The position numbers and the translations under genes are program-made. A stretch of DNA of 39,491 nucleotides from Gemmatimonadaceae bacterium (lineage in GTDB: Bacteria; Gemmatimonadota; Gemmatimonadetes; Gemmatimonadales; Gemmatimonadaceae): NCBI GenBank assembly GCA_036003045.1, contig DASYSS010000081.1, positions 1 through 39,491 of the forward strand. Direction: 5' to 3'. The notes beneath the pieces are model-generated. The model was given only the letters and a program-made list of their open reading frames with translations, was not told the DNA's origin and ran no database searches. Position 1 is the stretch's first letter; every line of letters begins with the position of its first letter. This document shows, piece by piece, positions 30,964 through 39,199 of this stretch.

Positions 30964-31383
30964 ATGACCCCGCTCTTTGTTGGGATCGCGATCGGAATGG
31001 TCGTCGCATTGCTGATCGTCGCCGTACTCGCGCCGGGGTTTGCGCGCCGCAAGCGCGCCGAAGGGGCGTTGCAGAGTCGGGCGGTCGTTCGCGGGCAGAT
31101 CTATGAGCAGCTCGTGCCGTATCTGCCCGGATTTCGGTTCAATCCGAAGGACGCGCAGTTCCTCGGCCGGCCCGTGGACTTCGTCGTGTTCGACGGATTG
31201 GACGACGGCGAGCTGCGGCGCATCGTGTTTGTGGAGGTCAAGACCGGCGGCGCCAAGCTCACGACGCGCGAGCGACTCGTGCGCGACGCGATTCGTGAGG
31301 GACACATCGAGTGGGCCGAGATCCGGGCCGACGCGAATCTCACGCTTCCCCCCGCCCAGCCGCGCACGACGACGAGAACGTGA
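30964..31383 (+). CDS. Holliday-junction-resolvase-related membrane-anchored endonuclease-like protein
   Basis: A 139-residue protein. An N-terminal hydrophobic helix (TPLFVGIAIGMVVALLIVAV) is followed by a basic segment and the endonuclease-like fold: GQIYEQLVPYLPGFRFNPKD, AQFLGRPVDFVVFDGL, RRIVFVEVKTGGAKLTTRER and EGHIEWAEIR. This matches the Holliday-junction-resolvase-related family of predicted nucleases; Asp in PVDFVVF and Glu/Lys in VEVKTG are the PD-(D/E)xK-type active residues. It is divergent from the LigD genes by 100 bp, which would be consistent with a DNA-repair locus but does not show co-regulation. Confidence 0.85.
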   Translation: MTPLFVGIAIGMVVALLIVAVLAPGFARRKRAEGALQSRAVVRGQIYEQLVPYLPGFRFNPKDAQFLGRPVDFVVFDGLDDGELRRIVFVEVKTGGAKLTTRERLVRDAIREGHIEWAEIRADANLTLPPAQPRTTTRT

Positions 31384-31440
31384 ATCCGCTCATCGGAAAG
31401 GCGTGTAAGAACGCCAAAGTGGTTGCGAAATTCTGGTTTG

Positions 31441-31459
31441 CGCCGCCTATTGGGCGGCG
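31441..31459 (+). terminator. Small GC hairpin after the nuclease-like gene
   Basis: CGCCGCC (31441-31447) pairs with GGCGGCG (31453-31459) across the loop TATTG. It lies 57 bp after the stop of the preceding gene and 60 bp before the next start. No T-run follows. It may be a terminator or simply a GC-rich palindrome. Confidence 0.35.
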
Positions 31460-31518
31460 GCGGTCGATGCGCGTGCCGTTTCACCGGGGTGAAGCCATAG
31501 GGACGACGCAGTCTCGAC

Positions 31519-33030
31519 ATGAGCTGGATCACCATTCTTTGCGCAATGATCGCGGCGTCCTGCCTCACGGTCGCCGCTGTTCATCTGTTCGTCTGGCTTC
31601 GCTCGCGCGACGCATGGATGAACCTGCTGCTGGCCAACTGTGCCGTCTCGGCAGCGGCCGTCGTCGCATTCGACGTCGCCCTGATGCACGCCGAGACGCC
31701 CACGCAATTCGCGGTCATGCTGCGCTGGCTCCACGTGCCGCTCGCGTGGGCCCTGATCTCGACGATGTTCTTCGCGCGCGCATACCTCGAGGCCGGGCGA
31801 AACTGGCTCCTGTGGTTGACGGTCGCCATGCGCCTCGTCGTTCTCGCGTTGAACTTCGCGGTCCCGGTCAACTTGAATTTTCGGGAGATCACGGCGATTC
31901 AGAGTGTGACGGTCCTAGGCGAATCCGTCACGGTTCCGGTTGGACGGCCGAACCCGTTGATGCTCCTGGGCAACGCGGGCGTGGTGCTGCTGCTCGCGTT
32001 CTTGTTGGACGCATCCATCACCGCATGGCGAAAGGGCCGGCGGACGCAGGCGTTGCTCATGGGCGCGATCCTTGGTCCGGCGGTCTTCATCGCGTTGATC
32101 CGTGCGACGCAATTCGTGATGGGCGCCAGAGAGCTCCACAGCCCATACTTCATCAGCGTGGTTCCGCTCGGATTTCTCCTCGTCGTCTGCATCGGATTGA
32201 GCGGTGACCTCCTGCGCGCCACCACGCTGGCGCGCGAGCTCAAGGAGAGTCACGAACAGATGATCCTCACGCAAACGGAGCTCGAGCGCGTCTCTCGCTT
32301 GACGGCGATGGGCGAATTCGCGGCCGCCCTCGCGCACGAAGTTCTTCAGCCGATCACCGCCATTCTCCTCAATGCCAAGGCCGCCTTGGCCTCGCTTCCG
32401 GAGACCGGCCCGGGTGTCGAGGACGTGCGAGCCGGTCTCCGCGGCGTGATCGAAGCGGGTCAACGAGCCACGGAGATCACCCAACGGAATCGCGAGCTCT
32501 TTCGGCATCACCGCGTGCGGACCGCCCCGCTCGACATCAACGCGGTGATCGAGGAGTCGCGCACGCTGGCGTCGCGGCAGCTCACGGAAAGCGGCGTACA
32601 CGTCGCCACGAGTCTCGCCGCGCATTTGCCCGAGGTCCGCGGCGACCGCGTCGAGCTCCAACAGGTGCTTCTCAATCTCATCGCCAACGCGATCGACGCG
32701 ACAAACGCGCGACCGGCGGCGCGACTCTGGATTCGTTCGTCCGAGGGCACGGACGGCGTCCGCGTCGAGGTCGGCGACAACGGCATCGGCCTCGCGCGCG
32801 TCGACACCGGCCGAATGTTTTCGTTGTCGTATACAACCAAGCCACACGGTACCGGTGTGGGGCTGTCGGTCAGCCGCGCGATCGTCGACGCGCACGGCGG
32901 ACGCATTTGGGCGGAGTCCAACGCCGAAGGCGGCGCGAGCTTCTACTTCACGCTTCCACTTGGCGGAGCCGGCGCCGGCGAGTTGCCGCAGGCGACGGTT
33001 CGCTCGAGCGCGACCACCGGCGTGCAGTGA
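31519..33030 (+). CDS. Membrane-bound sensor histidine kinase
   Basis: A 503-residue sensor kinase. The N-terminal half (~1-230) is a membrane domain of about seven hydrophobic segments (ITILCAMIAASCLTVAAVHL, NLLLANCAVSAAAVVAFDVA, LAWALISTMFFARAYL, LLLAFLLDA, SVVPLGFLLVVCIGL). A coiled segment (~231-262) leads to the phosphoacceptor box LAHEVLQPITAILLNA with His273; the more usual form is HEI/LNQP. The ATPase has VELQQVLLNLIANAIDATNA (N box), GDNGIGL, SLSYTTKPHGTGVGLSVSR and the terminal FYFTLPL strand. No response regulator gene is adjacent, so its partner is elsewhere. Ligand unknown. Confidence 0.92.
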   Translation: MSWITILCAMIAASCLTVAAVHLFVWLRSRDAWMNLLLANCAVSAAAVVAFDVALMHAETPTQFAVMLRWLHVPLAWALISTMFFARAYLEAGRNWLLWLTVAMRLVVLALNFAVPVNLNFREITAIQSVTVLGESVTVPVGRPNPLMLLGNAGVVLLLAFLLDASITAWRKGRRTQALLMGAILGPAVFIALIRATQFVMGARELHSPYFISVVPLGFLLVVCIGLSGDLLRATTLARELKESHEQMILTQTELERVSRLTAMGEFAAALAHEVLQPITAILLNAKAALASLPETGPGVEDVRAGLRGVIEAGQRATEITQRNRELFRHHRVRTAPLDINAVIEESRTLASRQLTESGVHVATSLAAHLPEVRGDRVELQQVLLNLIANAIDATNARPAARLWIRSSEGTDGVRVEVGDNGIGLARVDTGRMFSLSYTTKPHGTGVGLSVSRAIVDAHGGRIWAESNAEGGASFYFTLPLGGAGAGELPQATVRSSATTGVQ

Positions 33031-33111
33031 CCGGGGTTGAAGGCTCCTCGCTGCGAGTCTTCCTGGGCGCGTATCTTCCGAGCGTACCCCCGCCGCGCTC
33101 GAGGTCGTGAG

Positions 33112-33207
33112 ATGGTGAAACGTCCCATCACGCAGACGCACTTTCCGGCCTTCGTCGTGCGCTTCATCTATCGCAACGACGTCTGGTCGATGTCGCGCCC
33201 TCGGTAG
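33112..33207 (+). CDS. Possible 31-residue leader peptide
   Basis: ATG 33112 is preceded by GAGG at about 7 nt. The frame encodes 31 residues (KRPITQTHFPAFVVRFIYRN, ending in RPR) and stops at TAG 33205-33207. The stop overlaps the GTG start of the acetyltransferase gene by one base (TAGTG), an arrangement that permits termination-reinitiation. It may be a small gene, a leader peptide or chance. The better ribosome binding site here than in front of the acetyltransferase is the main support. Confidence 0.33.
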   Translation: MVKRPITQTHFPAFVVRFIYRNDVWSMSRPR

Positions 33208-33686
33208 TGGTCAGGATCCGACCGGCGACCGCCGCCGACCTTCCCGCACTCGGTCGGCTCGGCGCGCTCCTCGTCCGCGCGCACCACGACTTCGACGCCA
33301 AGCGATTCATCTCGGCGACGGCGGAGACCGAGGGAGGCTACTCGTGGTTCCTCGGGACTCAACTCGACAAGCCGTCGATTTGCGTTCTGGTCGCCGACGA
33401 CGCGGGCGAGGTCATCGGCTACACGTACGCCGGCGTCGAAGGACGCGACTACATGTCGCTGCGCGGACCCGCCGGCGTGCTGTACGACGTCGTCGTCGAT
33501 CCGGCGCATCGCAAGCACGGTGTCGGCCGGCAACTCGTCGAGGCGGCTTTAGCGTTCTTGAAAGGCCACGGCTCCAGGCAAGTCGTGCTCAGCACGGCCA
33601 CGCAAAACGCCGCGGCCCAGCGCCTGTTCGAGAGTGTCGGATTCCGCAAGACGATGATCGAGATGACGACCGAGCTGACGGGCTGA
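33207..33686 (+). CDS. GNAT family N-acetyltransferase
   Basis: A 159-residue acetyltransferase that transfers an acetyl group from acetyl-CoA, probably to an amine. The fold's landmarks are present: MVRIRPATAADLPALGRLGA (first strand and helix), CVLVADDAGEVIGYTYA, VLYDVVVDPAHRKHGVGRQL with the acetyl-CoA pyrophosphate loop (R-K-H-G-V-G in place of the usual R-G-x-G-x-G), and AQRLFESVGFRKT at the C-terminal end. Start is GTG 33207, the only usable start before an in-frame stop. Substrate unknown. Confidence 0.9.
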   Translation: MVRIRPATAADLPALGRLGALLVRAHHDFDAKRFISATAETEGGYSWFLGTQLDKPSICVLVADDAGEVIGYTYAGVEGRDYMSLRGPAGVLYDVVVDPAHRKHGVGRQLVEAALAFLKGHGSRQVVLSTATQNAAAQRLFESVGFRKTMIEMTTELTG

Positions 33687-33772
33687 CGCGTTTCGTGTCA
33701 GGACTAGCCGAGTAGTGGAATTCCCCCGATCTTGATTGGACCGTTGAACCCACCTGCTGCGAGGACTGACAC

Positions 33773-34078
33773 GTGACCGACCCGATGACGCTCACCGCGG
33801 AGTTCCGATCCTCGGAATGGGAGCTGGTGCTGAAATACGAGGACGGTTCGCTGCCGGCGACGCAATGGACCGTCGAGACGATCACGATGGTGGCCGGATG
33901 GTACGCCAAGAATCTTTCGCGCGAAGCCGCGACGGGGCGGTATCGCGAGCATTACGAGAGGAATCATCGGCGGCTGACCAACCGACGCGAAGGCGCGGCG
34001 GTCGCCACGGAATCGATCGAGGCCGTCGATGCGGTATGGGAGTCGTTGCTGACTCGCGCGCTCGAGAAGAAGGCGTAA
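33773..34078 (+). CDS. Hypothetical protein
   Basis: A 101-residue protein starting at GTG 33773, preceded by GAGGA at about 8 nt (ATG 33785 is possible). The N-terminal part alternates strands (MTLTAEFRSSEWELVLKYED), followed by helices (ETITMVAGWYAKNLSREAAT, GRYREHYERNHRRLTNRREG, ESIEAVDAVWESLLTRALEK). The central stretch is rich in Arg and His. I do not recognise a family. The gene is convergent with the metallophosphoesterase gene, 25 bp away. Confidence 0.6.
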   Translation: MTDPMTLTAEFRSSEWELVLKYEDGSLPATQWTVETITMVAGWYAKNLSREAATGRYREHYERNHRRLTNRREGAAVATESIEAVDAVWESLLTRALEKKA

Positions 34079-34103
34079 GACGGCAGCTCCGCAGTCAACT
34101 GAA

Positions 34104-35387
34104 CTACCTCGATGCGGTACCCTCGATGCTGGTCTGCCGCCTCCGTCGCACCGCACGCGGCACCGACCTCGCGCGATGCACCGCGGCCGCCGCCGCCGTC
34201 GCGCGCCGTAACGTCACCAAGGTCACCTCGGGCCGCGCCCCAATCCGAAACGGAATCCCCCAGTACCCCGTCCCCGGACTGATGTAGAGCACCGCGTCCC
34301 CGTCCTCACTCGTGTGCGCCCCCATCGCGTGCGCGAGAAACGGCGACGCGAGACTCCAGCCGAGCATGGGCAGCGCGAACTGTCCCCAGTGCGTGTGTCC
34401 GCTGAGCGTGAGCGCGACTCCGCGTTTGGCGAGCGACGGCCAGAGCGACGGGTTGTGCGCGAACGCGACGACGGTCGCGTCTTCGGAAACTCCGGCGAGC
34501 GCGCGATCGATGTCGGGCGCGGCGCGTGAAGTTCCTCGGCGGCCGCCGGCCGGGTCGCCGGTTCCGACGAGCACGATCGTCTCGCGTCCGCGTCGCACCA
34601 CGTGCGTTTCGTTCACGAGGACCGTGCCGAGCTTCGCTTGTCGCAACGCGTCTTCGACGTCGTCCCAGCCGGCGTACACGTCGTGGTTGCCGGGAATCAT
34701 GAACACGCCCGACGGCGCCGAGAGCGAGCCGAGCAGCTTGGCGTAGACCGCCACGTCTTCGGCGCGATCGTCGATGAGGTCGCCGGTGATCGCGATGAGG
34801 TCGGGCGACAACGCGTGCGTCGCGCGCACGACTCGATCGATGAAGCGACGGGACGTGTGCGGGCCGATGTGCAGGTCCGACAGTTGGCCGATCTTGAGAC
34901 CGTCGAAGCTCGGCGGTAGGTCGGGCACGAAGGCGTCGACGTGTCGCACGACGAGCCATTTCGAGCCGATGTACCCGGCAAAGAGAAGAATCGCCAGCGC
35001 CACGAGGACGACGAGCGCGAACGCGCGGCCCGCGAACAGCGCGTGACCGAAGACGGCTCCGCCGAGCGCGCCGATGAGCCCGGCGCCGGCGACGAGCGGC
35101 AGCATCAGGTTGCCGTAGAGGACCGGACGGATCACAAGCAGGCGGAAGGCTGCGTTCGGATAAAACGGCCAACCTCGCCACCGGATCAGCAGCACGAACG
35201 GCACGATGCAGTAGGCCGCGAGCGCGAGCGTCACCCAGAGAGCTCCCGGGAACAGTCCGACGGCGAGCGCGGCGATGGTGCCCCACCCGGCGACGAAGTA
35301 CAGGCCGATGCGCGCCGCGATCGCGGCTGGCGACAGGCGCCTGCGGCGCGGGGTGTCTGGGGAACGGGGTGCGTCTGGATTCGGCAT
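34104..35387 (-). CDS. Membrane metallophosphoesterase
   Basis: A 427-residue protein. Residues ~20-150 contain four hydrophobic segments (GLYFVAGWGTIAALAVGLF, ALWVTLALAAYCIVPFVLLI, LMLPLVAGAGLIGALGGAVF, FALVVLVALAILLFAGYI). The calcineurin-like metallophosphoesterase domain follows (~165-400) with all metal-binding motifs: QLSDLHIGPH, ITGDLIDDRAE, IPGNHDVYAGW, AFAHNPSL and SGHTHWGQFALP. This matches YkuE/YaeI-like enzymes, some of which act on UDP-diacylglucosamine-type lipids; the substrate here is unknown. The C-terminal ~35 residues are Ala/Arg-rich and probably disordered. Start ATG 35387. Confidence 0.93.
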   Translation of the reverse strand: MPNPDAPRSPDTPRRRRLSPAAIAARIGLYFVAGWGTIAALAVGLFPGALWVTLALAAYCIVPFVLLIRWRGWPFYPNAAFRLLVIRPVLYGNLMLPLVAGAGLIGALGGAVFGHALFAGRAFALVVLVALAILLFAGYIGSKWLVVRHVDAFVPDLPPSFDGLKIGQLSDLHIGPHTSRRFIDRVVRATHALSPDLIAITGDLIDDRAEDVAVYAKLLGSLSAPSGVFMIPGNHDVYAGWDDVEDALRQAKLGTVLVNETHVVRRGRETIVLVGTGDPAGGRRGTSRAAPDIDRALAGVSEDATVVAFAHNPSLWPSLAKRGVALTLSGHTHWGQFALPMLGWSLASPFLAHAMGAHTSEDGDAVLYISPGTGYWGIPFRIGARPEVTLVTLRRATAAAAAVHRARSVPRAVRRRRQTSIEGTASR

Positions 35388-35473
35388 AGCTGAAGTTTGC
35401 GGGTGCGCGGAAGCCGTGGCGGACAGCCGGTCCGGCCCGTATCGTATCCCGTTGGTCCCAGACTACCGTACCC

Positions 35474-36091
35474 ATGTTTACGTCCAAAAGATTCGCCTTA
35501 GGCCTCGTGCTCCCGGGCCTCTTCGCGTGCACGACGAGCAAAGCAGCCGACAAGCCGGTCGTGCAGCAGTCGATGGCCGACATGGCCGCGCCGGTGACGA
35601 TTCCCGCCGGCGCGGTGTTCACCGCGGCCGACGTGCATTTCATGCAGGGCATGATCGCGCACCACGCGCAGGCGATCTACATGTCGCGCATGGCGAAGGC
35701 GCACGGCGCCAACCCGCGCGTGCTCAAATTCGCGACCAAGATCGACCAGTCGCAGATCGCCGAGATCCGGCTGATGCAGGATTGGTTGGTGCGCAACGGC
35801 CAGTCCGCTCCCGACACGTCGTCGTGGCGCCACATGCAGATGCCGGGCATGCTCTCCGCGCAGCAGCTCAAGGATCTCGACGCGGCGAAGGGCGTCGACT
35901 TCGACCGCGAGTTTCTCACGCTCATGATCCAGCACCACGAGGGCGCGCTCAAGATGGTGTCGGATCTCTTCGCGACACCGCTCGCCGGCCAGGATGTGGA
36001 CGTTTCAGTGTTTGCGAATGACGTCCAGACGGTGCAGACCGCCGAGATAGGAACGATGCACGCCATGCTCGACGAAATGTCGAGCAACTGA
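35474..36091 (+). CDS. DUF305 lipoprotein
   Basis: A 205-residue exported protein of the DUF305 (CopM-like) family, ferritin-like four-helix proteins associated with metal handling. The signal RFALGLVLPGLFACT has a lipobox at Cys19. The family's duplicated His-Met motifs are clear: DVHFMQGMIAHHAQAIYMSR and FLTLMIQHHEGALKMVSDLF, with HMQMPGM between them. These His and Met residues could bind copper or silver. It is followed by a GAGCAACTGAA triple repeat and then the LVIVD gene on the same strand, 60 bp away. No metal-responsive regulator gene is adjacent. Confidence 0.92.
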   Translation: MFTSKRFALGLVLPGLFACTTSKAADKPVVQQSMADMAAPVTIPAGAVFTAADVHFMQGMIAHHAQAIYMSRMAKAHGANPRVLKFATKIDQSQIAEIRLMQDWLVRNGQSAPDTSSWRHMQMPGMLSAQQLKDLDAAKGVDFDREFLTLMIQHHEGALKMVSDLFATPLAGQDVDVSVFANDVQTVQTAEIGTMHAMLDEMSSN

Positions 36092-36114
36092 AGAGCAACT
36101 GAAGAGCAACTGAA
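36082..36114 (+). repeat. Three perfect 11-bp tandem repeats over the DUF305 stop codon
   Basis: GAGCAACTGAA is repeated three times without a mismatch. The first unit includes the gene's TGA (36089-36091). Because the unit is 11 bases long, the TGAs at 36089, 36100 and 36111 fall in all three reading frames. Confidence 0.95.
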
Positions 36115-36151
36115 GCACTTCTGAACCACTTCCCTACTGGAGCTTCGACTG

Positions 36152-38101
36152 ATGGGAACCGCTCGCAGGACGCTCACGCTCGCCGCCGCTCTCGTGCTGT
36201 CTTGGGCGCCGGCGCTGATCGCGCAGACGTATCCGACCGCGCCTGATCCGCGCAACGGACTCAAACCCGGCAAGCTCGACGCGGGCATCGCGCAGAGCGG
36301 GATGAAGCTCGTCTCGTTCTCGCCCAAGCCGCCGCAGTTCGACTCGACGTCGGGGCTCACGTTCATCAATTCGGACATCGCGTTCCGCGACCACTACGTC
36401 TACCAGGGCAACTTCTCGGGCTTCATGATCTGGGATGTGAAGAACCCGGCGAAGCCGACGTTGGTCGCAACGGTCGTCTGCGTCACGGCGCAGGGCGACC
36501 CGACGATCGTGGGTCACCTGCTCTTCATCTCGGCCGAAAGCGGCGGAAATCGCAAGGACTGCGCGAAGGGCGGGATCAAGGATTCGACCGATCACACGTC
36601 GCACATGTCGGGCGTCCGCATCTACGACGTGTCGAATCCGAAGGCGCCGAAGCTGATCAAGAACGTCGAGACGTGCAAAGGATCGCACACGCATACGTTG
36701 GTCCCCGATCCCAAGAACAAGGGCATCGTTTACCTCTACGTGAGCGGAAGTCAGGGGGCGCGTCCGTCGGTGGAGCTCGCGGGGTGCAACAACGGCACCG
36801 ACCCGGCGGACACGACGAACTCGCTCTATCGCCTCGACATCATCAAGGTGCCGCTCGCGCATCCGGAGAACGCCACGGTGGTCGGTGGCGCGCGCATTTT
36901 CACCGGACTCGGTCAGGCGGCGCAGAGCACCGCGCGTCGTGATGCCCAGGCCAGCCGCGGCACGCGGGGGGCGGCGGGTGGTGGCAATGCGCCAGCCGAT
37001 GCGCAAGCGCAAGCAAGAGCGGCTTTCGGCTATCGGCCGGATCCGTCAAACGGTCCCTGGAATTGTCACGACGTGACGGCGTACCCCGAGATGCATTTGC
37101 TCGCCGGCGCGTGCGCGAGCTATGGCCTGCTCGTCGACATCTCGAATCCCGAAAAGCCCGTGCGCATCGCCGCCCAGGCCGACACGAACTTCTCGCTCTG
37201 GCACACGGCGGTGTTCAGCAACGACGCCTCGAAGGTCGTGTTCACCGACGAGTGGGGCGGCGGCACGTCGCCCAACTGCCAGAAGACGAGCATGATGGAA
37301 ATGGGCGGCAACGCGATCCTCACGATCAGCAAGGACAAGAAGTACACGCAGCACGCGTACTTCAAGATTCCGACGGCGCAGAGCGACAAGGAGAACTGCG
37401 TGTCGCACAACGGCGGACTCATTCCGGTGCCGGGCCGCGACCTGATGGTGCAGGGTTGGTATCAGGGCGGCATCGACGTGAGCGATTTCACCGATCCCGA
37501 TCATCCCTTCGAGGTCGCGTACTTCGATCGGGGTCCCGTCGACACGCCTGAAGATTCGATGAAGGTCGTCGCCGCGGGCAGTCCGGCGGGCAACGTCGCG
37601 AATGCCTCGAACGCCGCGACGCCTGCCGGCGGAACGGCCCGTGGCGCGGGAGGCAATCGTTTCCGCAACACGATCGGCGGCTCGTGGGGCGCCTACTACT
37701 GGAACGGCTACATCTATTCCTCCGAGCTCGCGCGCGGCTTCGACGTCCTCGAGCTCGTGCCGAGCGACAAGCTCTCGGCTAACGAGCTCGCGGCGGCAAA
37801 GCTGGTGCGGTTCACGGAGTACAATCCGCAGAGCCAGCCGCACATCGTCTGGCCCGCGGCGTTCCCCGTCGTGCGCAGCTATCTCGACCAGCTCGTGCGC
37901 GACAAGGGTCTCTCGGCCGCGCGCACGACGGCCATCGCGAAAGCGCTCGACGACGCGGAGAAGGAGACCGGCGCCGCACGCGGCGCGTCGCTGACCAAGC
38001 TCGCGACGGTGGTGGACGGCGATGTCGCGGGCGCGAAGGATCAAGCGCGCGTGAAGTCGTTGTCGGTGGAGATCAAGCGGTTGGCGGCGGTGTCGAAGTA
38101 G
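36152..38101 (+). CDS. Secreted LVIVD-repeat propeller protein
   Basis: A 649-residue exported protein. The signal peptide is RTLTLAAALVLSWAPALIAQ. Repeats of the LVIVD type follow, strands with IWDVKNPAKP, IYDVSNPKAPKL, LVDISNPEKPVRIA and IDVSDFTDPDHP, forming a likely beta-propeller over ~60-560. Two low-complexity Gly/Ala/Arg inserts interrupt it (around residues 270-290 and 480-505). Many Cys (VVCVTAQ, RKDCAKG, ETCKGSH, NCHDVT, PNCQKT, ENCVSH) suggest disulfides. Function is unknown; related proteins are cell-surface propellers. GGAG lies 11 nt before ATG 36152. Probably cotranscribed with the DUF305 gene. Confidence 0.87.
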   Translation: MGTARRTLTLAAALVLSWAPALIAQTYPTAPDPRNGLKPGKLDAGIAQSGMKLVSFSPKPPQFDSTSGLTFINSDIAFRDHYVYQGNFSGFMIWDVKNPAKPTLVATVVCVTAQGDPTIVGHLLFISAESGGNRKDCAKGGIKDSTDHTSHMSGVRIYDVSNPKAPKLIKNVETCKGSHTHTLVPDPKNKGIVYLYVSGSQGARPSVELAGCNNGTDPADTTNSLYRLDIIKVPLAHPENATVVGGARIFTGLGQAAQSTARRDAQASRGTRGAAGGGNAPADAQAQARAAFGYRPDPSNGPWNCHDVTAYPEMHLLAGACASYGLLVDISNPEKPVRIAAQADTNFSLWHTAVFSNDASKVVFTDEWGGGTSPNCQKTSMMEMGGNAILTISKDKKYTQHAYFKIPTAQSDKENCVSHNGGLIPVPGRDLMVQGWYQGGIDVSDFTDPDHPFEVAYFDRGPVDTPEDSMKVVAAGSPAGNVANASNAATPAGGTARGAGGNRFRNTIGGSWGAYYWNGYIYSSELARGFDVLELVPSDKLSANELAAAKLVRFTEYNPQSQPHIVWPAAFPVVRSYLDQLVRDKGLSAARTTAIAKALDDAEKETGAARGASLTKLATVVDGDVAGAKDQARVKSLSVEIKRLAAVSK

Positions 38102-38113
38102 CCGTTGCGCACG

Positions 38114-38147
38114 GCGCTCGCCGGGAATCGCACGATCCGGCGAGCGC
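38114..38147 (+). terminator. Perfect 11-bp hairpin after the LVIVD gene
   Basis: GCGCTCGCCGG (38114-38124) pairs with CCGGCGAGCGC (38137-38147) around a 12-nt loop, 13 bp after the stop at 38101. It should separate this transcript from the integrase gene. There is no U-run, only GAAAATGACG after it. Confidence 0.6.
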
Positions 38148-38191
38148 GAAAATGACGACGAAGTTTTGAGACGCGGGACGAGATTGGGAGC

Positions 38192-39199
38192 GTGCTCCCA
38201 CTCGTCCCGCCGTCGCATCTGGACGGCCCGCCCGATCCGACGAAGTCGCTCCGGCTGATGGAGATCGTTCGGCGCGTCTTGCGCGAGCGGCGGTACAGCA
38301 CGCGAACCGCGAGCGCCTATGTCCAGTGGATCCGTCGATTCATCCTGCATCATGGGCGGCGGCATCCCAAAGACCTCGGCGCCGAGCACGTGCGCGACTT
38401 TCTGTCGTCGCTCGCGACCGAAGCCGGCGTCTCCGCGGCGACACAGAACCAAGCGTTGGCGGCCCTCCAGTTCTTGTACGACCGCGTGTTGAAGCAGGGC
38501 CTCCTGCGAGTCGACGGCGTCGTGCCGGCGAAACAATCGCGCCGCGTGCCGGTGATTCTGAGTCAGGCCGAGGTGCGCGCGATTCTCGAGCACCTCAAGG
38601 ACCCAATCCGTCTTTGCGCGCAGCTGATGTACGGCGGCGGTCTGCGACTCACCGAATGCGTCACCCTTCGCGTCAAGGACGTCGACATCGACCGCCGCGA
38701 GATCGTCATTCGAGATGGAAAGGGAGGCAAGGATCGCCGGACTCCCCTCGCCGAGTCGTGCATTCCCGCGCTTCGCCGTCACCTCGATGCGCGACAACGC
38801 GAAATCGCCTTGGACCGGCGTACCGACGTGCGGACGACGGGCATCTCCAGCGCTCTACTGCGCAAGACTCCGGGCGCCGACACGGATTGGCGCTGGCAAT
38901 TCGTCTTCGCCGCCGCGCGAACCTTCGTCGACGACCACCGCGTGCGCCGCCGGCACCACGTGCACGCGACCGCGATCCAGCGTGCCTTCAAGGCCGCCGT
39001 CGACGCCGCCCGCATCCCGAAGCGCGCATCTTGTCATTCCCTCCGCCACTCGTTCGCGACCCACCTGCTCGAATCCGGCGCCGACATCCGCACGGTGCAG
39101 GAGTTGTTGGGCCACACGGATGTGAGGACGACGATGATCTACACCCACGTCCTGAACCGCGGCGCGCTCGGCGTTCGCAGCCCGGCGGACGCGCTGTGA
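38192..39199 (+). CDS. intI: Integron integrase (IntI-type tyrosine recombinase)
   Basis: A 335-residue tyrosine recombinase of the integron-integrase clade, which inserts gene cassettes at attI by recombining attI with attC. Catalytic residues are visible: Arg152 (GGLRLTECVTLR), Lys in GKGGKDR (177-180), His282 and Arg285 (CHSLRHSFATHL), His308 (LLGHTD) and Tyr317 (TTMIYTHV). The IntI-specific insert is present (~215-265: DWRWQFVFAAARTF, RRRHHVHATAIQRAFKAAV). The end GALGVRSPADAL is the hallmark C-terminus of IntI proteins. N-terminal SAM-like region: YSTRTASAYVQWIRRFILHH. Start GTG 38192. The gene points to the right edge of the window, where a recombination site may lie. Confidence 0.95.
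   Translation: MLPLVPPSHLDGPPDPTKSLRLMEIVRRVLRERRYSTRTASAYVQWIRRFILHHGRRHPKDLGAEHVRDFLSSLATEAGVSAATQNQALAALQFLYDRVLKQGLLRVDGVVPAKQSRRVPVILSQAEVRAILEHLKDPIRLCAQLMYGGGLRLTECVTLRVKDVDIDRREIVIRDGKGGKDRRTPLAESCIPALRRHLDARQREIALDRRTDVRTTGISSALLRKTPGADTDWRWQFVFAAARTFVDDHRVRRRHHVHATAIQRAFKAAVDAARIPKRASCHSLRHSFATHLLESGADIRTVQELLGHTDVRTTMIYTHVLNRGALGVRSPADAL

Noticed and set aside
34306..35652. 448-codon open frame on the minus strand
   Set aside because: It overlaps the metallophosphoesterase gene in another frame; the protein is mostly Arg/Pro/Ala with no motif.
37046..38797. 583-codon open frame on the minus strand
   Set aside because: It is antisense to the LVIVD protein and integrase genes and has shadow composition (Arg, His, Val rich).
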